NCBI GenBank assembly: GCA_937996655.1
Contig: CALKUK010000012.1
Span: forward strand, 62,001-126,000
Reading direction: 5' to 3'
Source of the DNA: an uncultured Sphingomonadaceae bacterium
GTDB lineage: Bacteria; Pseudomonadota; Alphaproteobacteria; Sphingomonadales; Sphingomonadaceae
DNA length: 64,000 nt
The translations under genes and the position numbers were made by a program. The notes beneath the pieces are model-generated. The model ran no database searches. It saw nothing but the letters and a program-made list of their open reading frames with translations, and was not told where the DNA came from. Positions 41,669 through 49,322 of this stretch are shown here, piece after piece (the stretch's first letter is position 1; every line of letters begins with the position of its first letter).

Positions 41669-44032
41669 CTAGGCCACCATCTTGAGGTCGTTGCGCATTC
41701 TTTCATTGATGGCGCCGATATCAATTTCCGCCACCGGGACTGGACGACCGATGCACCAGCCCTGCGCAATGTCGCAGCCATAGCGAGTCAGAAGCGCCAG
41801 CGTCGCTGCGTCCTCCACCCCTTCGGCGACGACGGTAAAGCCAAGTTCATGGGCGAGCTCGATGGTGGAGCGCACAAGAATCTGGTCGCTTGGGCTTTGC
41901 ACCATGCGCAGCACAAAGCCCTTATCGACCTTGATCTCATTGGCAGGGAAGGCCTTCAGATAGCTAAGCGTGGACTGGCCCGTGCCATAATCGTCAACCG
42001 AGACGCGCAGGCCAAGATCGCGCAGATGGCGCAGCAGGTCTGCCGCCGCTCCAGTTTCCTCAAAAGCCACGGTCTCGGTAATTTCAAAAGTCAGATAGGG
42101 CGCAAGCGGACCGAGTCGGGCGACGCGGCGAAGGCTTTCTTCCGCAAAGACCGGGTCCGACAAAAGCCCCGCGGAAATGTTGACGGCAACGCCCAGATCA
42201 TGCCCTTGTGAATGCCAGTCGCGCAGCTGGGCTGTGCAGACATCAATGGCATAAAGGGTCAATTCGTCGATCCGGCCCGCATTTTCCAGCACGGCAATGA
42301 ACTGGTCCGGCATGATCCGGCCAAGTTCGGGATGCGTCCAGCGGATCAGCGCCTCAAACCCGCAGACGCGGCCCTGTGTGATGGACCATTTGGGCTGATA
42401 GGCCATGTGGAGTTCCTTGCGCGCAAGGGCAGGCCCGATGTCGGCCAAGATCCGCTGTTCATACCCCGCATGTTCACGCAGCGCATTGACGAAGCGCAGG
42501 GCCTGCACTCCGCTTTCCGCAGCGCGGGCGGCTGCAAGCGAGGCGTTGGCGAGCGATGTCTGCGGCGCATGCTCTATAATGCTATGGTCGGCATAGCCGA
42601 AGACGGGGGATACAACCTGCAGGCGTGATCCCAGTATGAGCGGCGCGACGAACAGGGCGACAGCCCCTTCTAGCTGGCTTTGGAGGGACCGGGCACTGTC
42701 TTGCGGAAAGATCCAGGCAATGCGGCTGGCATCAAGGCTATAGGCTGTGGACCCGCCGGTGACGGGCCCCATACGCTGCACGATTTCATGAAGCAGCAGG
42801 CGGCGCATCTCATCATCCAGCATGGCGAGCATGCCGTCGCTCTGGCCGATCCGCAGGACCACGACAAAGGCGTCATCCTGTTGCCGCAGGTCGACCAGCA
42901 GCTGGCGTTCATTGGGAAGGCCGGAACTGGCATCGGCAAAACGGGCCAGATGCAACTGCCGTGTAAACCGCAACAGGGAGACCATGCTGGCAAGGGTGCA
43001 CAGGAAGATCAAAGCAGTGGCGGTCTCCAGCTTTGCGATCCGCAAAGATTGCAGGGCGATGGACGCGCCGATGACCAGGGCAACGGTCGCAGCGAGAATG
43101 AGCCCGTCGGGCATTTTGCGGCGATCTGCTGCCAAAATCCATGCCGGGGCAAGGACAGCCAGCAGAGCCGGGAGCCAACCGGCCTCAAGGGGCAAGGGCC
43201 CTTCCAAAAGCGTCTCCGCCGCCATGGCCTGCGCCACAACGCCCGGCAGAACGCCGTGCCGGGGTAGGACGTAGCGGTCCCCCATTTCAATGGCGGTTGC
43301 GCCGATCAGGACCTGTTTGCCTCGCAAGGCGGCGGCGGGCACGCGCCCTTCAATCAGATCAATAAAGCTGTGGCGGGGGATGGTGTCAGGTTCGAGCGCG
43401 GTGTCGATGGGGAAGCTTTGTTCCACTTGCCCCGCATAGTTGCTGATCACAGCCGCGAGGGAAGGTCGCGCCGTTCCGTTCGTGACGGTGCCGGTGCTGT
43501 AGCGGCGCATGATGCCATCTGCGTCCGTACGGACATTGACCGAGGCGAGAAACGCATGATCCCGAAAGGGCTTGGCCGGAAGGCTTTCGACCGTTCCTTG
43601 CGCCATATTGCCCGCCTGTTGGCGGAACGTGGGCAGGACGACGGTGGATTGGGAGCGGGCGAGCGCCGAGGCGAGGGCTGCATCTTCGGCTGGGTCGGTC
43701 GTTGCCGAAAAATCGACATCAAACACGATGGTCGCTGCCCCGGCCTTAGACAGCGCATCAATGGCACGGGCATGCGTGCTGCGTGGCCAGGGCCATTGTT
43801 TCAGAACGGAAATGCTGCGGGCATCCAGCTCCACAATATGGACGCTGCCGGAGGTCGGGCGCGACAGGACATGATCCTGCAGGTTGCTCAGGCCAAGGTC
43901 CAGCGTCCGAGTGACGCCTGCGATGGACAGCAGGGCCGTGATGATCAACGCGGCCAGAAACAACACCGGCCGCATGTAGCTGCGGCCGGTGATCTGTTCT
44001 TGCAATTCAGCAGGCGGCGCGGACATTTTCAT
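41669..44032 (-). CDS. CHASE2-sensor, degenerate GGDEF and EAL-domain protein (c-di-GMP phosphodiesterase candidate)
   Basis: A 787-residue membrane sensor. A first transmembrane helix (about 20-40) precedes a periplasmic CHASE2 domain (SGSVHIVELDARSISVLKQWPWPRSTHARAI, GKQVLIGATAIEMGDRYVLP). Three more helices (about 285-350) follow, then a GGDEF-like region lacking the GGDEF signature, then the EAL domain with E560-A561-L562, DDYGTGQSTLSYL and VAEGVED. The EAL residues look complete, so it probably hydrolyses c-di-GMP in the cytoplasm under an external signal. Its start lies 45 bases after the FecR-domain gene stop, so the two are co-transcribed and both face away from the TpsB-like gene. 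Confidence 0.9.
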   Translation of the reverse strand: MKMSAPPAELQEQITGRSYMRPVLFLAALIITALLSIAGVTRTLDLGLSNLQDHVLSRPTSGSVHIVELDARSISVLKQWPWPRSTHARAIDALSKAGAATIVFDVDFSATTDPAEDAALASALARSQSTVVLPTFRQQAGNMAQGTVESLPAKPFRDHAFLASVNVRTDADGIMRRYSTGTVTNGTARPSLAAVISNYAGQVEQSFPIDTALEPDTIPRHSFIDLIEGRVPAAALRGKQVLIGATAIEMGDRYVLPRHGVLPGVVAQAMAAETLLEGPLPLEAGWLPALLAVLAPAWILAADRRKMPDGLILAATVALVIGASIALQSLRIAKLETATALIFLCTLASMVSLLRFTRQLHLARFADASSGLPNERQLLVDLRQQDDAFVVVLRIGQSDGMLAMLDDEMRRLLLHEIVQRMGPVTGGSTAYSLDASRIAWIFPQDSARSLQSQLEGAVALFVAPLILGSRLQVVSPVFGYADHSIIEHAPQTSLANASLAAARAAESGVQALRFVNALREHAGYEQRILADIGPALARKELHMAYQPKWSITQGRVCGFEALIRWTHPELGRIMPDQFIAVLENAGRIDELTLYAIDVCTAQLRDWHSQGHDLGVAVNISAGLLSDPVFAEESLRRVARLGPLAPYLTFEITETVAFEETGAAADLLRHLRDLGLRVSVDDYGTGQSTLSYLKAFPANEIKVDKGFVLRMVQSPSDQILVRSTIELAHELGFTVVAEGVEDAATLALLTRYGCDIAQGWCIGRPVPVAEIDIGAINERMRNDLKMVA

Positions 44033-44077
44033 GCCGTCACCCTAGCGCGTAACCGAAAAGGTCGGGTTAACGCAGGC

Positions 44078-45643
44078 TCAGTTGCCCTTGGCGTTTGATG
44101 CCAACTGCTGCGCCGCGATCTTCAGACGCTGAAGCAGCTCCGACAAACTCGTCGGGTTGCTGATGGACTTCTTGTCGGATGATGTGTTGGCGAGAGAGGT
44201 TCCATTCCCCTTGGAACCGCTGTTCCCGGACGAGCCGCTGCTTCCGGATGAGCCGCTGTTCCCGGAAGTGCCGCTGTTCCCGGAAGTGCCGCTTCCGCTT
44301 CCGCTGCTGCCAGAACCACTGTTTCCAGAACCACTGCTGCCAGACGAACCGCTGCCAGACGAACCGCTGCCAGACGAACCGCTGCCGGACGAGCCACTGC
44401 TCGGCGTGCCATCAGAACCCGGATTATCGCTGGTGATAACCGAGGGCAGGTTGGCATTGTTGACCGCAACTTCAGATACCGGGGGCAGCGCAATGGGGCT
44501 GCTTTCAACCGGGGCAGGCGTCGTGTTGACGGCCACGAGCACCGGCGTTTCCACCTCAGGCGTCGCGGGCGCCGCAGGGGCGATAGGCGATTCGGCCACA
44601 GCGACCGGCGACTCCACCGACGGCGAAGCCTGTTCAGCCGGCGGCGCGGCGACCACGGCAACCTCCACCGGCGGTTGTGTCACGACCTCGGAAACGGCCG
44701 CTGGCGTTGGCGCTGCAGCCGGAGCTTCCGCAACAACATTTGCCGGTGTTTCAAGGACGGGCGCCGGAGCCTCAGGTGCAGGTGACGGCGTTTCCGCCAC
44801 CGCGACTTGGGCGGGTGCCGGAGGCTCAGCCGCCGCCGGGGCCTCAACCGCGACAGCTTCTACCATCGCTGCTTGTGTCAGGCTGGAATTGCCGCTGACC
44901 ATGCCGCCCGTCTGTGCCGCAAGGTTCACGCTGCCTTCGCCGATCGGGCTGGCGATGCGGACTTCGGCTACCTCAGAGACAGACGCAGGTGCGGGATCTG
45001 CCGTTGCTTCCCCTGCCGGTGCGGGGGCCTCAGGTGCCGCCGGTGGCGCGCCGCCCACGGCCGCGCCGCCCTTGGGCGCATTGGGCGTTCCCAGAACAGA
45101 CAGTTGGCCCGGTGCCGATGCCGAAATCATCCCGATTTCACCCGGAGAGACAAAACGGGAGGCGAGGCCATCAAGCGACGCGACCTGCACCAGGCCCTCG
45201 GTCACCTGAACCGACGCGCCGGCCGGGGTCACGGTGACGCTGAAGGTGGTGCCCTTCACGACGGCCGCCAGATAGGGTGTGTTCACTTGGAAGTGCGGCG
45301 TGGTCTTCTTCTGGATTTTGAAGACCACATTGCCGAACGACTGGACGATCTGGGTAAAGGCGCCTGCCTTCGGCTCGGTCAATTGCAGCTGGGTGTTGGA
45401 CGCAACGGTCAGATATTCGCCACCGCGCACAATGACGGCACGACCGCCCTTGCCGGTGCTGACAATATCGCCCGTGGCCAAGGCCGCGCCGCGTGTGACG
45501 GTGCTCGTCTTTGAAATGCCCGGTTTTCCAACAAAGACCGGGCCGCTCACTTCCGAAACTGACCAGCCGGGCGTTCCTGCATAAGCAGCGCCGCTCGCCA
45601 TCAGTGATATCACCAACACAGTTCCACGAACAATCGACATCAT
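44078..45643 (-). CDS. Exported FecR-domain protein with Pro/Ala/Val-rich and Ser/Gly-repeat regions
   Basis: A 521-residue protein with a signal peptide cleaved near AYA-G (residue 22). Residues ~30-170 form a FecR-type domain (WSVSEVSGPVFVGKPG, GDIVSTGKGGRAVIVRGGEYL, TPHFQVNTPYLAAVVKGTTFSV). A long Pro/Ala/Val/Glu-rich linker follows (about 185-405), then a Ser/Gly repeat (about 408-485) and a helical C-terminus (SLSELLQRLKIAAQQLASNA). FecR domains normally sit in anti-sigma regulators, but here no N-terminal cytoplasmic part or sigma gene is present, so a structural or surface role is more likely. The gene is divergent from a TpsB-like transporter. Confidence 0.85.
   Translation of the reverse strand: MMSIVRGTVLVISLMASGAAYAGTPGWSVSEVSGPVFVGKPGISKTSTVTRGAALATGDIVSTGKGGRAVIVRGGEYLTVASNTQLQLTEPKAGAFTQIVQSFGNVVFKIQKKTTPHFQVNTPYLAAVVKGTTFSVTVTPAGASVQVTEGLVQVASLDGLASRFVSPGEIGMISASAPGQLSVLGTPNAPKGGAAVGGAPPAAPEAPAPAGEATADPAPASVSEVAEVRIASPIGEGSVNLAAQTGGMVSGNSSLTQAAMVEAVAVEAPAAAEPPAPAQVAVAETPSPAPEAPAPVLETPANVVAEAPAAAPTPAAVSEVVTQPPVEVAVVAAPPAEQASPSVESPVAVAESPIAPAAPATPEVETPVLVAVNTTPAPVESSPIALPPVSEVAVNNANLPSVITSDNPGSDGTPSSGSSGSGSSGSGSSGSGSSGSSGSGNSGSGSSGSGSGTSGNSGTSGNSGSSGSSGSSGNSGSKGNGTSLANTSSDKKSISNPTSLSELLQRLKIAAQQLASNAKGN
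44337..44396 (+). repeat. 15-bp tandem repeat within the FecR-protein gene
   Basis: Three perfect head-to-tail copies of CTGCCAGACGAACCG (44337-44381) followed by a variant fourth copy (44382-44396). Nearby 18-bp units (around 44230-44300) extend the array. Each unit is a whole number of codons and encodes the Ser/Gly repeat, so unit loss or gain would keep the frame. Confidence 0.85.
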
Positions 45644-45806
45644 ATGTCCCCTGTTTGCAAATGCGCCCTGCGACGCACTTCCCCTGTGTTGCGGCTACAT
45701 CCAATTTGGTTATAAAAATCAAAGATTGTTCCCTAACGTCCGCGCAACCTTTTGGGCGGCTAGCCTTAACCCGGATGTTACGCTTTTCCGTTAGATATGA
45801 ACGTCT
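45644..45806. promoter_or_regulatory. Divergent promoter region between FecR-protein and TpsB-like genes
   Basis: A 163-base AT-rich gap. On the minus strand TATAAC (complement of 45709-45714) is a plausible -10 for the FecR-protein gene, with a weak TTAGGG 17 bases upstream. No clear plus-strand promoter hexamers were found for the transporter. The promoter assignment is tentative. Confidence 0.4.
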
Positions 45807-47465
45807 ATGCGGGGGACGAAAGCGACTTTCCTAATGCTTGCAAGCAGTTGTGCCGGGCTGACGTTCGGCGCCCCCGTGGCGCATGCGGAAACCCCGGACG
45901 CCGCCACCACGCTTGGCCGCGAAATGCTGATGAAAGATCAGTCCAGTCGAAAGCCGAAAGACAAGGTTTCGCCTACAGTTATTGAGAGCAAAGCCTCGGT
46001 TGACGTTGCGACAACAGATGCCGTCATGGTGGGTGCTGTCCAGATTGAAGGGCTGGAGATCCTGTCTCCCACCCTGTTCTCCCCCGTCATCGATCGCTTT
46101 ATCGGTCAGGAACTTGATACAACCGGATTGGAACGTTTGGCGCGCGCCATTGCTGATCGGGCGCGTGAGGAAGATTTGGTCTTCGCCAGTGCGATGGTCC
46201 CGCCCCAGTCGATCCGCATGGGGGTTGTCCGCGTCCAGATTGATGAAGGTCGTGTGGATGAGGTCCGCATCGAAGGGGAGCATAATGCACGGCTGGCCCG
46301 CCTGCTCCAATCGCTGGCGGGCCGCGCCGTGCGTCGACAAGATCTGGAACGGGCTTTGCTCACGGCAGCGGACTTGCCTGGCATTACCGTGGGCCAGACA
46401 CGCTTCGCGCGGGAGGGCAGGCGTGGTGTTCTGCATGTTGAGGTCAGCCGCAAGGCCTGGCGAGCAAAGGTGGATGCCGACAACTCGGGTTCGACGGGCA
46501 TCGGACGCGTGCGGGCCCGGCTGTCGCTGGAGCTCTCCGACCTGCTGGGGGAGGGGGATAATCTGACGGTGAACACCGTCTCGACCCCGATCAATCCCAA
46601 GGAACTTGCCTTCGTCTCGGTGCAATATGAGCGGCGCATTGGCGATAGCGGGCTATCGGCCTCCGTGTCTGCCGCCGCCGGCCGGACACGGCCAGACCCG
46701 AATTTGACGGTTATCGATACCAAGGCGAACAGCAAATATCTGGCGGGGCAGGTCAGCTATCCCGTCGTGCGCTCGATGAAAGCCAATGTCTCGGTGTCCG
46801 CCGAGCTTGCCTATCTGACGGTGGCGCAGGACCTGATGGGCATCGCGACGACGCGCGACGATATTGTCACGCTGACGGTGTCGGCATGGGGCAATATGCG
46901 TCTGACCAGCGGCCAATTGGCAGCCGGCATGTCCGTCACGCAGGGCCTTGATCTATTCGGCGCAACCAAGCCGGGCGATTTTCTGACCTCCCGTTTTGAC
47001 GCGAGCGGGCGCTTTACCAAATATAGTGGCTGGGCGTTCTGGCGCACCAATCTGGACCGGCAGACAACGTTGAAACTGTCGGTCGTCTCCCAATTGTCGA
47101 CCGCTCCGCTTCTCGCCGCGCAGGAAATCGGCATTGGCGGCACTAGCTTTGGCCGCGCTTATGATTTCTCCCAGCGCTTTGGGGATGAAGGCGTGCTGGG
47201 GTCCATCGAACTGCGCCGCCGTTATGATGATCTTCTGCCCGGACTGGATTGGGTGCAGGCCTATGGCTTTGCCGATGGCGGCTATGTGACCAACAAGGCG
47301 GGTGGCTTTGGGGGCGGCACGCTGTTTTCGGTCGGCTCGGGTCTGCGCTTTGGCAAGGGCAATGCAGAGCTTGGCATTGAGGCCGCCTATCCGCTCAATG
47401 CGGATCCGACCCATGGCGAAACCAAAGACCCGCGCATCAATCTTTCGGTTAGCCTCGGCATCTAA
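45807..47465 (+). CDS. ShlB/FhaC/HecB-type outer-membrane transporter (TpsB-like)
   Basis: A 552-residue outer-membrane protein with a signal peptide (cleavage near AHA, residue 27). A POTRA-type periplasmic region follows (VGAVQIEGLEILSPTLFSPVIDRF to RRGVLHVEVSRKAWRAKVDADNSGS), then a beta-barrel with alternating polar and hydrophobic stretches, ending in an aromatic-poor but barrel-like LSVSLGI terminus. TpsB proteins export and sometimes activate large TpsA partners. No TpsA-type gene (large beta-helix with an N-terminal secretion domain) lies nearby. The neighbours are a FecR-domain repeat protein and a CHASE2-EAL protein, both divergent. Confidence 0.87.
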   Translation: MRGTKATFLMLASSCAGLTFGAPVAHAETPDAATTLGREMLMKDQSSRKPKDKVSPTVIESKASVDVATTDAVMVGAVQIEGLEILSPTLFSPVIDRFIGQELDTTGLERLARAIADRAREEDLVFASAMVPPQSIRMGVVRVQIDEGRVDEVRIEGEHNARLARLLQSLAGRAVRRQDLERALLTAADLPGITVGQTRFAREGRRGVLHVEVSRKAWRAKVDADNSGSTGIGRVRARLSLELSDLLGEGDNLTVNTVSTPINPKELAFVSVQYERRIGDSGLSASVSAAAGRTRPDPNLTVIDTKANSKYLAGQVSYPVVRSMKANVSVSAELAYLTVAQDLMGIATTRDDIVTLTVSAWGNMRLTSGQLAAGMSVTQGLDLFGATKPGDFLTSRFDASGRFTKYSGWAFWRTNLDRQTTLKLSVVSQLSTAPLLAAQEIGIGGTSFGRAYDFSQRFGDEGVLGSIELRRRYDDLLPGLDWVQAYGFADGGYVTNKAGGFGGGTLFSVGSGLRFGKGNAELGIEAAYPLNADPTHGETKDPRINLSVSLGI

Positions 47466-47566
47466 GCCGTGACGGCGTTAGACTGGCAGCTTTATCCGTT
47501 GACCTGATGGGGCTGTCCGGCTGATGACAGCGGCAGACAAAGATCAGATCATACAGGTGAGGTTGC

Positions 47567-48244
47567 ATGGAATATGATGATGTGGTGCTGGGGCGCCGGA
47601 GCATTCGCGGGTTCAAGCGGGAGCCTGTGCCCAAGGCGCTGATCCGCGAAGTCATTGAAATCGCCATGCGCTCTCCCTCTTCAATGAATTGCCAGCCCTG
47701 GAACTTCTTCGTGTTGTCGGGCGAACCGCTTGACCGCATCCGGCAGGGCAATACCGAGCGCAATCTGGCTGGCGTGCCGCACTCCCGCGAATTCCGCATT
47801 GGGGAGGCCTTTGCAGGCCAACATCGAGAGCGGCAGGTTGAGGTTGCCAAGCAGCTCTTTGGCGCGATGGACATTGAACGCGAAGATAAGGAAGCCCGGA
47901 CCGATTGGGTCCTGCGCGGCTTCCGTCAATTTGACGCGCCTGTCTCTATCGTCGTCACCTATGACCGCAGCCTGCACGGTAGCGATGATGCGCCGTTTGA
48001 TTGTGGGGCGGTCACAACAGCGCTGGTCAACGCGGCATGGTCGCGCGGGCTCGGCTGTGTCATTAACAGCCAAGGGATCATGCAGTCGCCCGTCGTGCGC
48101 GAACATGCCCGCATTCCCGAAGATCAGGTGATCATGAAGTGCGTGGCCATGGGCTATCCGGATGAGAGCTTCCCTGCAAATACGGTCGTGTCCAACCGCA
48201 AGTCGGTGGATGAGGCGGTCACCTTCCTCGGCTTTGATGACTAA
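47567..48244 (+). CDS. Nitroreductase-family flavoprotein
   Basis: A 225-residue nitroreductase-fold protein (YDDVVLGRRSIRGF, RSPSSMNCQPWNFFV, FDAPVSIVVTYD, MKCVAMGYPDES). It reduces nitro or quinone-like compounds with NAD(P)H and FMN. It is a second, diverged member besides the one at 18448. It ends convergent with the PepSY gene, and the two coding ends overlap by 26 bases (48219-48244), an unusually long antisense overlap. The 100-base gap before it shows only the start region. Confidence 0.9.
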   Translation: MEYDDVVLGRRSIRGFKREPVPKALIREVIEIAMRSPSSMNCQPWNFFVLSGEPLDRIRQGNTERNLAGVPHSREFRIGEAFAGQHRERQVEVAKQLFGAMDIEREDKEARTDWVLRGFRQFDAPVSIVVTYDRSLHGSDDAPFDCGAVTTALVNAAWSRGLGCVINSQGIMQSPVVREHARIPEDQVIMKCVAMGYPDESFPANTVVSNRKSVDEAVTFLGFDD

Positions 48245-49322
48245 GCTGCCTGCGCCGCCACCAATGGGCGGTGCCGGTATAGAATAGGATCAAGGGTACG
48301 AGCCCGGCGATGACGGTCAGGAGGCGTGAGGCCAGACCGGCGAACGAGCCGTCATGCAGCGGGTGGACCCAACTGTTGAGAATGGACAGTCGCCCGGCTG
48401 TGTCGCGGTCATAAACAGCCAACACGCGCCCAGAATATTGGTCCACCCAGACAAAGCTGTGCGGGAAGCGGCGGCTGGGGTCTCCGGGCTGCTGCATCCG
48501 CAGGCGGAAAGTGCCGTCCCCGGGGCCGGGCACCTCAATCCAGGCGAGGCGGGCCTTGGGCAAAGCCTGGCCTGCGGCTTTCATGGCGGCGGACACGGGG
48601 ATCGGACGCCCCTCCCACCGCGTCGATGCGGGGGCAGGCAATGTGTCCGGCGGACCTGTGACGGCAGACAGCACGGCGTCGCTCTCCTCCGGAAGTTCCA
48701 ACATCACGCCCGTACCCGTCAACAGCAGGAGCAGGATCAGCCCGCCGAGCCCCGCCAGCTTATGCTGGTCCCGCACGCGCCGTAGCGGCGGGGCTCCGCG
48801 TTTGTAGCGCAAAGCCTTGGCTAGAGGACCCTTGGGCCACCAGACCGCCAGCCCTGTGATCAGCAGCACCAGAAGAGCCAGCCCCGCAATGCCGAGCAGG
48901 ACAGCGCCGGTCGTCCCCATCAGCAGCCGGTAGTGGAGATCGTAGAGGAAGGTCATGGCGGTATCGCCCCAATAGTCGCGGCGCAGGATCCGACTTCCGT
49001 CCGGCGCGAGCCAGACCAGCATCGGCGCAAAATCGCGCCCCGCCGTTTCGGGCGGATTATAATAGCGCGCCGGGATGGCACCGCCGGTGTTCGTCACCTC
49101 AAAACGCCAGGGGCCGGTCTTGTCCGGATAGGTGCGCCGCACGGTGCCCAAGGCCCGGTCCCAGTCTGGCGCCGCACTGGCCTGTACGCGCATTTCCGGA
49201 TGCAACAGGGCGTCAATCTCCGGATAGAAAACCAGCGCAGACCCCGTCACCCCCAGCAGCGCGAACAGCGCCCCGAGCGTCAGGCCCATCCAAAGATGCA
49301 CCTGACGCACGACGCGCCGCAT
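48219..49322 (-). CDS. PepSY-associated transmembrane protein
   Basis: A 367-residue inner-membrane protein with about four transmembrane segments (LWMGLTLGALFALLGVTGSALVFY, LGIAGLALLVLLITGLAVWW, LAGLGGLILLLLLTGTGVML, LLTVIAGLVPLILFYTG). Conserved histidines stand near helix ends (RQVHLWMG, DLHYRLLMG, DQHKLAGLGG), which suits heme or metal binding. PepSY-TM proteins often accompany TonB-dependent receptors and act as ferric-siderophore or copper reductases. Its start overlaps the receptor stop by one base, so they are translationally linked. Confidence 0.9.
   Translation of the reverse strand: MRRVVRQVHLWMGLTLGALFALLGVTGSALVFYPEIDALLHPEMRVQASAAPDWDRALGTVRRTYPDKTGPWRFEVTNTGGAIPARYYNPPETAGRDFAPMLVWLAPDGSRILRRDYWGDTAMTFLYDLHYRLLMGTTGAVLLGIAGLALLVLLITGLAVWWPKGPLAKALRYKRGAPPLRRVRDQHKLAGLGGLILLLLLTGTGVMLELPEESDAVLSAVTGPPDTLPAPASTRWEGRPIPVSAAMKAAGQALPKARLAWIEVPGPGDGTFRLRMQQPGDPSRRFPHSFVWVDQYSGRVLAVYDRDTAGRLSILNSWVHPLHDGSFAGLASRLLTVIAGLVPLILFYTGTAHWWRRRQLSHQSRGR

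Noticed and set aside
44078..45643. FecR-domain protein considered as a classical FecR anti-sigma factor
   Set aside because: It has a Sec signal peptide at its very N-terminus, no cytoplasmic sigma-binding part, and no sigma gene beside it.
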